DNA of 64,000 nucleotides from CAYGTO01 sp964352815 (lineage in GTDB: Bacteria > Pseudomonadota > Alphaproteobacteria > Rickettsiales > UBA3002): NCBI GenBank assembly GCA_964352815.1, contig CAYGTO010000008.1:1-64000 (forward strand), given 5' to 3'. Below, one piece after another: positions 8,302 through 17,093 of this stretch (the stretch's first letter is position 1; every line of letters begins with the position of its first letter). A program made the translations under genes and the position numbers. The notes beneath the pieces were generated by a model. That model had not been told where the DNA came from, did no database searches, and saw only the letters and a program-made list of their open reading frames with translations.

Positions 8302-8838
8302 CTACTTTTCGGGTTTTGCAAAGAATGTATATGACAAGGTCACATGTTTGACGCCCTGTAATGCTTCATCTTTGAGAAAAGCGGGATCTATAAAGAACGA
8401 GACCGGCATATGCATGCGTTCGCCCGGTTTAAGCAACTGATCTTCGAAGCAAAAACATTCGATTTTGCTGAAATAGGGGCCTGCGGCGTGGGGCGTGACA
8501 TTGTAAATCGCTGTGCCAATGACGGGCTTATCGGAACGGTTTTGCGCCTCATAAGCGGTGAGGCGCTCCTCACCAAGATTCACGGTGACTTTGGTCTCAA
8601 GCGGTTTAAATTCCCACGGTAAATTAGGATCCGTATCGGCGTTAAAGCGCACGGTGATTGGGTAATCAATTTCAGTGACCTCATCCATGGAAGCGGCTAC
8701 CGCGGTGGTACCGCCATAGCCCGTCACGCGGCAAAAAAGGTTATAAAGTGGAACAGAGGCGTAGACGAGCATTCCCATACCCGCGACAATGGCGAGCAGG
8801 CTCATAACGAGATTGCGGTTAGATGCGGGCTGGGACAT
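8302..8838 (-). CDS. ctaG: Cytochrome c oxidase copper chaperone CtaG (Cox11)
   Basis: The 178-residue protein has a short cytoplasmic tail, one transmembrane helix (about residues 11-29), and a periplasmic domain. The Cox11 signatures are YNLFCRVTGYGGTT (32-45) and the copper-binding CFCF at residues 128-131, followed by PVSFFIDP. It delivers copper to the CuB site of subunit I. Its ATG lies one base beyond the stop of the preceding 37-residue gene, indicating translational coupling. Confidence 0.95.
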   Translation of the reverse strand: MSQPASNRNLVMSLLAIVAGMGMLVYASVPLYNLFCRVTGYGGTTAVAASMDEVTEIDYPITVRFNADTDPNLPWEFKPLETKVTVNLGEERLTAYEAQNRSDKPVIGTAIYNVTPHAAGPYFSKIECFCFEDQLLKPGERMHMPVSFFIDPAFLKDEALQGVKHVTLSYTFFAKPEK

Positions 8839-8839
8839 A

Positions 8840-8953
8840 TCAGCCCAATTTAATCATGGTCAGCGCAAAAACCAAAGATGCAACGCCCACTAACACGGCA
8901 AAGAGCACTAAATTTTTAGTACGTTGTTCCCCATGTCGTGGATGCTTCGGCAT
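8840..8953 (-). CDS. 37-residue single-pass membrane protein of the oxidase cluster
   Basis: An ATG at 8953 opens a 37-codon frame ending one base before the ctaG start (TGA-T-ATG). The product has a basic N-terminus (MPKHPRHGEQRTKN) and one transmembrane helix (LVLFAVLVGVASLVFALTMIKLG). Alphaproteobacterial oxidase clusters typically have a tiny membrane protein exactly here, sometimes called CoxF or an ORF35-like assembly protein. Position and layout are the main support; sequence is too short for a firm family call. Confidence 0.75.
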   Translation of the reverse strand: MPKHPRHGEQRTKNLVLFAVLVGVASLVFALTMIKLG

Positions 8954-8956
8954 AAC

Positions 8957-9172
8957 CTAACTGTCTTCGCTGTCGCTGCTACGTTTTTTGATGATGTCCA
9001 AAATGAGAAGCATTAGTACGGTGAAGAGAGAGCCAACAATAAAGCTGAGCCCCATCAGATAGATCGTACTTTTGGTGAGCATTTTGGCGTATTCGGTTTT
9101 CTCAGCAACATCGGCGAGCGCCATCGGCGCGGAAAGAAAGAATGAAAGCAGTGATACATAAATGAGTTTCAT
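8957..9172 (-). CDS. 71-residue membrane protein of unknown function
   Basis: The product has a signal peptide-like N-terminus (MKLIYVSLLSFFLSAPMALA, with a plausible cleavage after ALA), a short charged stretch, a second hydrophobic helix (IYLMGLSFIVGSLFTVLMLLIL) and a charged tail KKRSSDSEDS. It is tucked between ctaB and the 37-residue gene with 3 and 9 bp gaps, so it is co-transcribed with the oxidase. I do not recognise a family; an assembly or accessory role is inferred from position only. Confidence 0.7.
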   Translation of the reverse strand: MKLIYVSLLSFFLSAPMALADVAEKTEYAKMLTKSTIYLMGLSFIVGSLFTVLMLLILDIIKKRSSDSEDS

Positions 9173-9181
9173 GGAAGCCCC

Positions 9182-10108
9182 CTATCCAAAAAATAACCTA
9201 TCTAAAAGTAAGCTGCTGAACAACAAAAACAAATAAGAAATGGAGAATATGAACATGCGAATCGCGATTTTAGGATCGTCTGAGCGATGGACCCGTGCCG
9301 CATGGTAAAGGAACATCGCGCCTAACAGCGTGGCGGCAACGGCATAGAGCTGTGTTTCTAAATAGAGCATCGGCAGAAAAGTCGATGCAACGAGGGCGAT
9401 GCTATAGAGACTTATAGCACGCTTCGTGGCTTTCTCGCCTTTGACGACCGGCAGCATCGGCACATTCACTTTGCGATAGTCATCATGGCGATAGAGCGCG
9501 AGCGCCCAAAAATGCGGCGGCGTCCACAGGAAGACGATTAAGAATAATGCCCACGGAAGCGGGGCGAGCAGGAACTGTAGATCAGCGCCGGTGACGGCGA
9601 GCCACCCAATCACCGGCGGAAATGCTCCGGCGGCGCCGCCAATCACAATATTTTGGTCGGTGTGACGCTTTAGATAATGGGTATAGATGATGGCGTAAAA
9701 GAAAATTGCGAAGGCGAGCATGGCGCCCGCAAGCCAGTTGGTGGCAAGACTCAGCAAGGACACAGAAGCAATGCTTAACAGCACACACAACACGAGCGCG
9801 TCGTCAGCGGCAATGCGCCCGGCGGCAATCGGGCGCTTTTGCGTGCGGCTCATCACCGCATCAATGTCGCGATCATACCACATGTTAAACATGGCTCCGG
9901 CGCCGGAGCCCAGGGCAATGGAAAGCAATGCGATCAGCGCGAGTACAGGGTGAAGCTGGCCAGGGGCGAGCATCATGCCGGTGAAGGCAGAGAAGACTAC
10001 GAGTAGCAAGACACCCGGTTTCATCAGCGCAATATAGTCACGCATGCTGGCTTCTTGACTGAAGTCGCTTGGGGCTACCCCAAGCGCACTGCTGATTGGA
10101 TGCGCCAT
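9182..10108 (-). CDS. ctaB: Protoheme IX farnesyltransferase (heme O synthase)
   Basis: This 308-residue polytopic UbiA-family prenyltransferase farnesylates heme b to heme O, the precursor of heme a. The first aspartate-rich motif is NMWYDRDIDAVMSRTQKRP; the second conserved loop, YRHDDYRKVNVPMLPVVKGEK, is present as well. About nine transmembrane helices are visible. It sits between ctaD and the small accessory genes, the usual order in alphaproteobacteria. Confidence 0.96.
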   Translation of the reverse strand: MAHPISSALGVAPSDFSQEASMRDYIALMKPGVLLLVVFSAFTGMMLAPGQLHPVLALIALLSIALGSGAGAMFNMWYDRDIDAVMSRTQKRPIAAGRIAADDALVLCVLLSIASVSLLSLATNWLAGAMLAFAIFFYAIIYTHYLKRHTDQNIVIGGAAGAFPPVIGWLAVTGADLQFLLAPLPWALFLIVFLWTPPHFWALALYRHDDYRKVNVPMLPVVKGEKATKRAISLYSIALVASTFLPMLYLETQLYAVAATLLGAMFLYHAARVHRSDDPKIAIRMFIFSISYLFLLFSSLLLDRLFFG

Positions 10109-10124
10109 TGGTAACGTTCTTTCT

Positions 10125-11747
10125 TTAGCGGATTACCGGAAGCTTTTCATAGGTGTGGAACGCAGGCGGTGAACTGACCGTCCACTCAAGCGTGGTCGCG
10201 CCTTCACCCCATGGGTTGTCCCCTGCGGCCCGCTTTTTCACGAACATCTCGATGATGATGTAAATGAACAGCAAAACGCTGACACCGGCAACATAGGAGC
10301 CAATCGATGACCAGTAGTTCCAGCCGGCATAGGCATCCGGATAATCCGGAATCCGGCGAGGCATTCCGGCGAGGCCGAGGAAATGCTGAGGGAAGAAGGT
10401 CAGGTTGGTTCCGATGAAGAACATCCAGAAATGAAGCTTCCCGAGGAATTCATTATACTGGTAGCCCCACATTTTACCGACCCAGTAATAGAAGGCCGTG
10501 AATACCCCGAACAGGGCACCCAGCGACATCGCGTAGTGGAAGTGTGCGACGACATAATAGGTGTCATGCATTGGAATATCGAGCGCTGAGTTGGCAAGCA
10601 CAATCCCCGTCACACCGCCAAGGGTGAACAGGAAGATGAAGCCAATCGCAAACAGCATCGGCGTAGTAAAGCGGAGTGAGCCGCCCCACATCGTCGCAAT
10701 CCAGCTGAAGATTTTAATGCCCGTTGGGATGGCAATGAACATGGTGGCGAACATGTAGTAACGCTCGGTCATCGGCGCGAGGCCCACAGTGAACATATGG
10801 TGTGCCCAGACGATGAAGCCCAGAACACCAATACATGACATGGCACCGACCATGCCGAGATAGCCGAAGACCGGCTTTTTCGAGAAGGTCGACACGACTT
10901 CACTGATCACGCCAAAAGCAGGAATAATGAGAATGTAGACTTCTGGGTGACCAAAGAACCAGAACAGGTGCTGGAACAAGACTGGATCACCGCCGCCCGC
11001 TGGGTCAAAGAAATTCGTGCCCAAATTACGGTCGGTCAAAAGCATGGTGATCGCGCCACCAAGAACCGGTACGGCAAGCAGTAGCAAGAAAGCTGTTAGC
11101 AAAATGGCCCAAGCGAAGAGCGGCATTTTGAGCAGCGTCATACCAGGCGCGCGCATATTAAAGATTGTCACAATAAAGTTAATCGCGCCAAGGATCGATG
11201 AAATTCCGGCGAGGTGCAGCGCAAAGATGCCGAGCTCAAGGGCAATCCCTTGGTGGTTCGCATCTTTCACACTCAGCGGCGGATAAAAGGTCCACCCGGT
11301 CCCGATACCCCTGGCTTCGCCACTGCCAGCGACTGAGGAGGCAATGAGCAACAAAATGGCAGGCACAAGTAGCCAGAAACTAATATTATTCATCCGCGGG
11401 AAGGCCATGTCTGGCGCACCGATCATGATCGGCACGAACCAGTTTCCGAAGCCACCGATGAGCGCGGGCATGATCAAGAAGAAGACCATCAATACCGCAT
11501 GGGCGGTGAGGAACACATTGTACAGTTGGTAGTTGCCATCGAAATATTGATCACCCGGAGCTTGCAATTCCATGCGCATCGCGATGGAGAACGCGGCACC
11601 CAGCACACCGGCAATCAGCGCGAACCAAATGTAGAGTGTGCCAATATCTTTATGGTTGGTTGAACACAGCCAGCGGGTCAGCCCGGTTGGCGCGTGGTCA
11701 TCATGTTCTGCGTGCGCAATGCCTTGATCGTATCCAGTGCTGCTCAT
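10125..11747 (-). CDS. ctaD: Cytochrome c oxidase subunit I
   Basis: The 540-residue heme-copper oxidase subunit I has about twelve transmembrane helices. Visible ligands and channel motifs are the low-spin heme histidine in LTAHAVLMVF, the CuB/Tyr motif WFFGHPEVYILI, the paired CuB histidines in WAHHMFTVG, and the heme histidines in VAHFHYAMSLGA. The start is the ATG at 11747, preceded by GGTGAGG; a GTG four codons upstream is less likely. It forms the aa3-type oxidase core with subunits II and III encoded nearby. Confidence 0.97.
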   Translation of the reverse strand: MSSTGYDQGIAHAEHDDHAPTGLTRWLCSTNHKDIGTLYIWFALIAGVLGAAFSIAMRMELQAPGDQYFDGNYQLYNVFLTAHAVLMVFFLIMPALIGGFGNWFVPIMIGAPDMAFPRMNNISFWLLVPAILLLIASSVAGSGEARGIGTGWTFYPPLSVKDANHQGIALELGIFALHLAGISSILGAINFIVTIFNMRAPGMTLLKMPLFAWAILLTAFLLLLAVPVLGGAITMLLTDRNLGTNFFDPAGGGDPVLFQHLFWFFGHPEVYILIIPAFGVISEVVSTFSKKPVFGYLGMVGAMSCIGVLGFIVWAHHMFTVGLAPMTERYYMFATMFIAIPTGIKIFSWIATMWGGSLRFTTPMLFAIGFIFLFTLGGVTGIVLANSALDIPMHDTYYVVAHFHYAMSLGALFGVFTAFYYWVGKMWGYQYNEFLGKLHFWMFFIGTNLTFFPQHFLGLAGMPRRIPDYPDAYAGWNYWSSIGSYVAGVSVLLFIYIIIEMFVKKRAAGDNPWGEGATTLEWTVSSPPAFHTYEKLPVIR

Positions 11748-11761
11748 GGCTATCCTCACCC

Positions 11762-12649
11762 CTATTGATTCGTTGCAACGTTGATGCTGCCATAATCATT
11801 GGCAGCGAATGTGACTTTCGCTTTTTTGAGCCATGCGGCATATTCTGCATCGCTCACGACATGTACTTCAATGGGCATGAAGCCATGTAGGCGGCCACAA
11901 AGCTCAGAGCATTGGCCGTAATACACCCCTTCCTTAGTGGCACGGAACCAGGTTTCGTTCAACCGGCCGGGCACCGTATCTTGTTTCACACCAAACGCAG
12001 GAAGGGCCCATGCATGAAGCACATCGCCGCCGGTGAGTAAGAGGCGGACATTCTTATCCACGGGCACAACAATCGGATTATCGACGGCAAGCAACCGCGG
12101 CTCCCCTTCTTCTAATTCCTCGTCGCGCTTCATATTACTATCAAATAATATGGCCTCATCGGGATATTCGTAATTCCAGTACCATTGATAACCGGTGATT
12201 TTCAACGTCACATCAGCTTCGGGGATATCTGACATTTGTTTGTGCGCCTGCCATGATGGCCACGCGATGTAGGCGAGAATCACAATCGGCACCACCGTCC
12301 AAATGATTTCAATCGTCGTATTATGGCTGGTTTTACTCGGTGTTGGGTTCGCCGATTCGCGAAAACGGAACATCACATACATAAGGAGTAGTAATACAAA
12401 CACGGTGATGACCGTGATAATCACCAAGAGCTCATCATGGAGTGTTACCAGCGTTTCCATCATAGGGCTCGCAGGCTTCATGAAATCCATTTGCCAGGGG
12501 AAGGAAATCCCTTCACCAGGAATAGCTTCTTCCCCGCTAATGTCATAGGCGGCTTGTGTGTCGCCAAATGGTAACGATTCCAACCCATCTTCTTGGGCCA
12601 GTGCGAATGTAGGTAAGAGTAGTGCGAAAAGTGCGAATAAACGTAGCAT
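11762..12649 (-). CDS. ctaC: Cytochrome c oxidase subunit II
   Basis: The 295-residue protein begins with a signal peptide (MLRLFALFALLLPTFALA), followed by two transmembrane helices and a periplasmic cupredoxin domain. The CuA centre is intact: C247, C251, H255 and M258 in QCSELCGRLHGFMPIEV, and the WYWNYEYP aromatic electron-entry motif is present. There is no C-terminal cytochrome c domain. It is the first gene of the leftward oxidase run; AAAAGGGA precedes the ATG and an Irr-like palindrome overlaps the leader. Confidence 0.97.
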   Translation of the reverse strand: MLRLFALFALLLPTFALAQEDGLESLPFGDTQAAYDISGEEAIPGEGISFPWQMDFMKPASPMMETLVTLHDELLVIITVITVFVLLLLMYVMFRFRESANPTPSKTSHNTTIEIIWTVVPIVILAYIAWPSWQAHKQMSDIPEADVTLKITGYQWYWNYEYPDEAILFDSNMKRDEELEEGEPRLLAVDNPIVVPVDKNVRLLLTGGDVLHAWALPAFGVKQDTVPGRLNETWFRATKEGVYYGQCSELCGRLHGFMPIEVHVVSDAEYAAWLKKAKVTFAANDYGSINVATNQ

Positions 12650-12658
12650 GGCTTCCCT

Positions 12659-12675
12659 TTTAGAATTATTCTAAT
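12659..12675. promoter_or_regulatory. ICE-like palindrome upstream of ctaC
   Basis: The sequence TTTAGAA-TTA-TTCTAAT differs at one end base from the Irr iron-control element TTTAGAA-N3-TTCTAAA. The core TTAGAAT-T-ATTCTAA is a perfect 15-bp palindrome. It lies 10 bp upstream of the ctaC start, next to the ribosome binding site. Heme-dependent control of a heme-rich oxidase would make sense, but the site is very close to the start codon and no irr gene is seen in the window. Confidence 0.4.
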
Positions 12676-12840
12676 ATTACTATAAGTATTACGGTGAATA
12701 TAGCAAGGACAAACCCCTTCTGTCGACGAAATTTTTGTGCATTTTCACCGCCGCGTGTTGATTCTGGACATAGCACGCTAACCTCTTGCGACACCAAATG
12801 TTTTCACTTATCTATAAAGCACACTCTTTTAGGATTCCTC

Positions 12841-14280
12841 ATGACCCATGACACTGCCGCCTCGCTTTTTTATTCCAACAGCCAGCTTGACCCGGATGTG
12901 GCGCAGAGGGTCGTGAAAGACGCGCTCGCGCCGATGGATGATGGTGAGCTGTTCCTCGAATATTGCGCATCAGAGAGTCTGGTGTTCGATGATGGTAAGC
13001 TCAAACATGCAAGCTATAACACTGAGCAAGGCTTTGGTTTGCGCGGGGTGCATGGGGAGGCGACCGGTTATGCCCATTCATGCGAGCTTTCTGAAGCTTC
13101 GCTCAAGCGTGCTGCAGAAACGGTGCAAGCGGTCAAGCGCGGGGAAAGCGGCGTGGTGCCGCTGGTGAATGCGCCCATTGGTAGCAATCAGGCGCTGTAT
13201 ACAGATATCAACCCACTACAAGAGCTGGCCTTCAATAAAAAAGTCGAAATTCTGCAGCAGATCGACGCCTATTTACGTGACAAGAACCCGCTGGTGAAAC
13301 AGGTTTCGGCGTCGCTGGTCGGCGAATGGCAAGTGGTGCATATTGTGCGTGGTGACGGCCAAAGCGTGTCGGATGTGCGGCCATTGGTGCGCGTGAATGT
13401 CTCGGTCTATGTCGAGAAAGATGGCCGCATGGAATCCGGCTCGAGTGGGGCAGGGGGGCGCCAGGCGTTCGGCGAATATGTCACCGAAAGCGCGTGGAAA
13501 GCCCAGGCCGATGAAGCGCTGCGTCAAGCGCTGGTGAATTTAGAAGCCAAACCGGCGCCAGCAGGCGAATTGCCCGTGGTGCTTGGGCCGGGCTGGTGCG
13601 GCGTGCTCCTGCATGAGGCGGTGGGCCATGGGCTGGAAGGCGATTTCAACCGTAAAGGCACCTCGGCCTTTGCTGGGCTCATCGGTCAGCAAGTGGCGAG
13701 CAAAGGCGTGACCGTGATTGATGATGGCACCATTCCGGACCGCCGTGGTTCGATTACCATTGATGATGAAGGCACGCCGCCAGGCAAGAATGTGCTGATT
13801 GAAGATGGTATCCTCAAAGGCTTCATTCAGGATCGTCTGAATGCGCGTTTGATGGGCGTGAAGCCCACAGGGAACGGAAGGCGTGAGGATTATGCGTCGG
13901 TGCCAATGCCGCGCATGACCAACACCTATATGCTCGGCGGGGATACGCCGCCGGAAGAGATTTTGGCTTCGGTTAAAAATGGCATTTACGCGACGCATTT
14001 TGGCGGCGGCCAGGTCGATATTACGAGTGGCAAATTCGTCTTCTCTGCGACCGAAGCCTATAAAATTGAGAATGGCAAGGTGACGCATCCGATCAAAGGT
14101 GCGACGCTGATCGGCAACGGGCCGGATGCGATGACCAAGGTCAAGATGATTGGCAATGATATGTGCCTCGACCCGGGGATTGGCACCTGCGGAAAAGATG
14201 GCCAATCGGTGCCGGTTGGGGTGGGCCAGCCGACCTTGCTCATCGAACCGCTTACCGTTGGCGGGACCGAGGCTGCCTAA
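12841..14280 (+). CDS. tldD: Metalloprotease TldD
   Basis: The 479-residue protein is a TldD/PmbA family metalloprotease; with PmbA (TldE) it degrades unfolded peptides and matures some ribosomally made peptides. The zinc-binding HEAVGH (HExxxH) is at residues 258-263 and is followed by GLEGDFNRKG. The C-terminal GTCGKDGQSVPVGVGQPTLL segment is also typical of TldD. The ATG at 12841 is chosen because AGGA lies upstream and the preceding 49 codons look non-coding. No pmbA is adjacent. Confidence 0.95.
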   Translation: MTHDTAASLFYSNSQLDPDVAQRVVKDALAPMDDGELFLEYCASESLVFDDGKLKHASYNTEQGFGLRGVHGEATGYAHSCELSEASLKRAAETVQAVKRGESGVVPLVNAPIGSNQALYTDINPLQELAFNKKVEILQQIDAYLRDKNPLVKQVSASLVGEWQVVHIVRGDGQSVSDVRPLVRVNVSVYVEKDGRMESGSSGAGGRQAFGEYVTESAWKAQADEALRQALVNLEAKPAPAGELPVVLGPGWCGVLLHEAVGHGLEGDFNRKGTSAFAGLIGQQVASKGVTVIDDGTIPDRRGSITIDDEGTPPGKNVLIEDGILKGFIQDRLNARLMGVKPTGNGRREDYASVPMPRMTNTYMLGGDTPPEEILASVKNGIYATHFGGGQVDITSGKFVFSATEAYKIENGKVTHPIKGATLIGNGPDAMTKVKMIGNDMCLDPGIGTCGKDGQSVPVGVGQPTLLIEPLTVGGTEAA

Positions 14281-14529
14281 GTTAGAAAATCATTATATTT
14301 CAGAGCATTGACTGGTTTCTCCCTAGAATCGGCGAGAAATGTTACAGTTGTGTGAAGTTTGACCCCAAAATCACTGCTTTCGATTGCCCTGCATCCCCCT
14401 TTTCCATACAATGAAATCATAGAGAGAACACGAACAGAGTCTTAAAATTTGGGTTCAGAAATAGCTAAAATTAAAGCTTTGTTAACGCAATTTTGAGATA
14501 CTAGAAATTAGAGATTTTGGGGCAAGATT
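14281..14529. other. 249-bp intergenic region
   Basis: This region is AT-rich and holds no open frame that I can support. It presumably carries the promoter of the gene at 14530. GGGG about 10 bp before that ATG serves as its ribosome site. No clear terminator follows tldD. Confidence 0.4.
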
Positions 14530-14880
14530 ATGAGTATTGAAGAAATCGCAGGTGGTACAGGTGAAATAGCTGCAATGAACGGAGTTGCTGCCGAATTAGA
14601 GGGTATTGCAACAGGTGTTGGGCTTGGCACATCTAGTGTTGGATTCTCTGCTTCCGCTTCCCCTGCCACACAAGCATATGTTCAGAATGTTTTGCCTGGT
14701 GAGCTAGCAATGGTAAATCGCGAAGCAGACGCCTATGTCGCAGCCGCCCGTCAGGGGGCTATTGGCCACATGCCGTCTGAACATATCGATCGTAATGGCG
14801 GCGAAATATACGGTAAACAGACAGCGGCTTTGATGAATGCTCCAAAAGCCGAACGAGGTGGATTTAACCTCGGGGCATAA
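14530..14880 (+). CDS. Hypothetical 116-residue protein
   Basis: I do not recognise this protein. It is rich in Ala, Gly and Glu, has no transmembrane helix or signal peptide, and is compositionally even, without repeats. The ATG is preceded by TTGGGGCAAGATT, an adequate ribosome site. It stands alone in a 725-bp space between tldD and the gene at 15006, on the same strand as both. The N-terminal part is Gly/Ala/Ser-rich (GVGLGTSSVGFSASAS) and the rest looks helical. Confidence 0.6.
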   Translation: MSIEEIAGGTGEIAAMNGVAAELEGIATGVGLGTSSVGFSASASPATQAYVQNVLPGELAMVNREADAYVAAARQGAIGHMPSEHIDRNGGEIYGKQTAALMNAPKAERGGFNLGA

Positions 14881-15005
14881 TTGCCGACATCTTTTCGTGT
14901 GCCTAGCCAGTTTTTTACCCTTTGACCCCTTCCGGACATCTGATATACCTATAGAATAGCATTCAAGGCGACGGATGACGCTCATCTGCCCTTGAGGAGT
15001 TGCAT

Positions 15006-15632
15006 ATGGATACCAAATGGACCACCCGCGCGCTTAGCGAGAATAGCACCCCGGTTGAGCTGACCGAGGAGATGCTGCAAGAGAATGTGGTAATTCTGCT
15101 TCAGGGCAAGAATGTCTTTGGCGACCGCATCTTTTCCTACCTCGAATTGACCCTCGAAAGCCTTCAAGAACTCAAAGCGAAAATGCGCACCAATGATAAT
15201 TTCATGCCATCGGATTTTGGTACGGTGCTGGCCGCAGGCCGTGGTGAGCCATCGGATGAGTTGCGCAGCGAAATGGCCGTGACCTATAATATGATCGATG
15301 TACCGCGCCGCAAAACCGAAGGCCAGGCGACTGCTGCACCGGCGGCAACTGTGCCACCCGCGCAAGCGCCTGCAGCCAACCCAGCGATTGCCCAAACACC
15401 GATTTATGCAGATCCTGAGCCAGCAACGCCCGCGCCGGATGCATCGATTGCAGCGGCTAGCACCCCAACGCCAGCGGCGCCGTCTTTTGCGGCTCCAGCG
15501 GGCACACCACTCACCTCAGAAGGCACCCCGCTTGCGACGAGCCCTGCGGCCCATGCGCCGGTGCCGGAAGTAGCCCCAGCACCCGCCGATGTGATCCGTA
15601 TCGGCCCGATCTCGATCCCTAAATTCTGGTAA
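15006..15632 (+). CDS. Hypothetical protein with Pro/Ala-rich C-terminal half
   Basis: The ATG at 15006 follows GAGGAG at ideal spacing; a TTG two codons earlier would sit on top of that site. The 208-residue product has a compact N-terminal domain of about 100 residues (ELTEEMLQENVVILLQGKN, GDRIFSYLELTLESLQELKAKM) and then a low-complexity Ala/Pro/Thr-rich tail that ends in DVIRIGPISIPKFW. The tail is likely unstructured, with the conserved-looking end as a possible docking peptide. No family recognised. No signal peptide or membrane helix. Confidence 0.7.
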   Translation: MDTKWTTRALSENSTPVELTEEMLQENVVILLQGKNVFGDRIFSYLELTLESLQELKAKMRTNDNFMPSDFGTVLAAGRGEPSDELRSEMAVTYNMIDVPRRKTEGQATAAPAATVPPAQAPAANPAIAQTPIYADPEPATPAPDASIAAASTPTPAAPSFAAPAGTPLTSEGTPLATSPAAHAPVPEVAPAPADVIRIGPISIPKFW

Positions 15633-15772
15633 AAACGCGCCTTATCGCGTCGCCCTATACTGCGCCTGCGAATGCAGATCGTAGCCATTAACATTTCTTT
15701 AAACTTTCTATGGGTATAGTGGGAGCCATAAAGCGGTGCGCCGCGAGAAAAAATAAAAGGTAAGGCAAGCAA

Positions 15773-16192
15773 ATGATGCAGTTAACAGAACAATCGATTC
15801 ATGATTTGGCGCGGTGTGCGATTGCAACGGCGACCATTGAGGAAGCCCATGCAGATGATCAAGATATCGTGCGCAAAGTGGTGATCGCGCTCCCGGAATG
15901 GGCGCAGAACGCAGTGGTGCGCAAAGAGATTGCCGGGTTGTGGCAGCATCAAGGCTTGATCGCGAGCATTAATGGCGAAGGCTATTTGATGATCGATGGG
16001 GTGAAAGAGCAGAAAAAAGCCGCTGAAAAAGATTTGGTCGGCGAAGTGCAGCGTATTATGGGTGATTTGGGGAGTTATCTTCCTGATTTACAGAAAGAAT
16101 ATCCGGATCATATGGTCGATTCGGTGGAGCTGCACGGCCATAGCCCGCTCATGCTGATTGACGATAGTGACGCGCAGTCAGCGGCACTTTAA
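15773..16192 (+). CDS. Hypothetical 139-residue protein
   Basis: This acidic, soluble protein has no recognised domain. It has a helical N-terminus (LTEQSIHDLARCAIATATIEEAH), a middle KEIAGLWQHQGLIASINGEGYLMIDG, and a C-terminus rich in Asp. GGTAAGGC precedes paired ATG codons at 15773. It follows the Pro/Ala-rich protein gene by 140 bp on the same strand and its end abuts convergent dapB. Function unknown. Confidence 0.65.
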   Translation: MMQLTEQSIHDLARCAIATATIEEAHADDQDIVRKVVIALPEWAQNAVVRKEIAGLWQHQGLIASINGEGYLMIDGVKEQKKAAEKDLVGEVQRIMGDLGSYLPDLQKEYPDHMVDSVELHGHSPLMLIDDSDAQSAAL

Positions 16193-16193
16193 C

Positions 16194-16991
16194 TCATATT
16201 TCAATTATATCGCGCATGTGATGCAAGCCCGATGGCTGATCTTTCAGCCAGAATGCTGCATGCACGGCGCCTTTGGCGAAGAGATTGCGGTCTGTCGCTT
16301 TGTGGGTGAGTTCAATTCGCTCGCTTTCCCCGGCGAACATCACCGTATGATCCCCAATCACATCACCCCCGCGCAATGTAGCAAACCCGATCGTTCCTTC
16401 CTTGCGCGGCCCTGTATGTCCCTTACGGCTTTTTACGGCCTGGGCGTTCAAATCAACCCCGCGCCCACGTGCGGCGGCTTCGCCTAAAAGAAGGGCGGTT
16501 CCGGATGGCGCGTCGGCTTTGTAACGGTGGTGCATTTCGACAATTTCAATGTCAGTACCAGCATCGAGTTTAGCGGCGATCCGCTCAGTAATAGCGGCGA
16601 CAATATTCACGCCGAGGCTCATATTGGGTGACCACAACATCGGGGTTCCGGCGGCGTAATCGCGATAGCGCGCCATTTCCTCATCGGTAAAGCCGGTGGT
16701 GCCGCATACGATCATTTTCTTCTGTTTCGCGGTGGCTTCCGCTAGCGCGAGGCTGTATTCACGCGTAGTGAAATCGATGATGAGATCACAGCTGGCGACA
16801 AATTCCTCCACATCGGAGAGGAACGGCATGTTTAGCTGAAAAATATTGTGATCTTCGAGGGTTTTCTTCACGCGCGGGCGGTGATCTTCGCGGATCGAGC
16901 CGCTCACCAGGTCGGCTGTGGGGTGAAGCATCACCTGTTTCATGAGCGCAATGCCCATCCGTCCCAAACATCCTGCAATTCCAATTTTCAT
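16194..16991 (-). CDS. dapB: 4-hydroxy-tetrahydrodipicolinate reductase
   Basis: The 265-residue enzyme of the lysine/diaminopimelate pathway reduces hydroxy-tetrahydrodipicolinate with NAD(P)H. The N-terminal nucleotide fold reads MKIGIAGCLGRMG, and the substrate/catalytic motif HRYKADAPSGTA, with the H and K of the family, is intact. Length fits the family. AGGAAATG precedes the ATG. It is followed on the opposite strand by the gene at 15773 and is about 30 bp from the tRNA(CAT) gene that lies upstream of it on the same strand. Confidence 0.95.
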   Translation of the reverse strand: MKIGIAGCLGRMGIALMKQVMLHPTADLVSGSIREDHRPRVKKTLEDHNIFQLNMPFLSDVEEFVASCDLIIDFTTREYSLALAEATAKQKKMIVCGTTGFTDEEMARYRDYAAGTPMLWSPNMSLGVNIVAAITERIAAKLDAGTDIEIVEMHHRYKADAPSGTALLLGEAAARGRGVDLNAQAVKSRKGHTGPRKEGTIGFATLRGGDVIGDHTVMFAGESERIELTHKATDRNLFAKGAVHAAFWLKDQPSGLHHMRDIIEI

Positions 16992-17017
16992 AACATTTCC
17001 TTTATTTCTATCCGTAG

Positions 17018-17093
17018 TGGTAGGGGTGGAGGGACTTGAACCCCCGACAAAGGCGTTATGAGCGCCCTGCTCTAACCACTGAGCTACACCCCC
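17018..17093 (-). tRNA. tRNA with CAT anticodon (elongator Met, or Ile2)
   Basis: The reverse strand folds as a complete 76-nt tRNA: acceptor GGGGGTG with CACCCCT, a D arm GCTC/GAGC, anticodon stem GGGCG/CGCC(T) with loop CTCATAA, T loop TTCAAGT, discriminator A and encoded CCA. The GGGGG acceptor and CTCATAA loop exclude a typical initiator. Distinguishing methionine from lysidine-modified isoleucine tRNA is not possible by eye. Confidence 0.9.

Noticed and set aside
13540..14205. 221-codon frame opposite tldD
   Set aside because: Antisense shadow of conserved TldD coding sequence.
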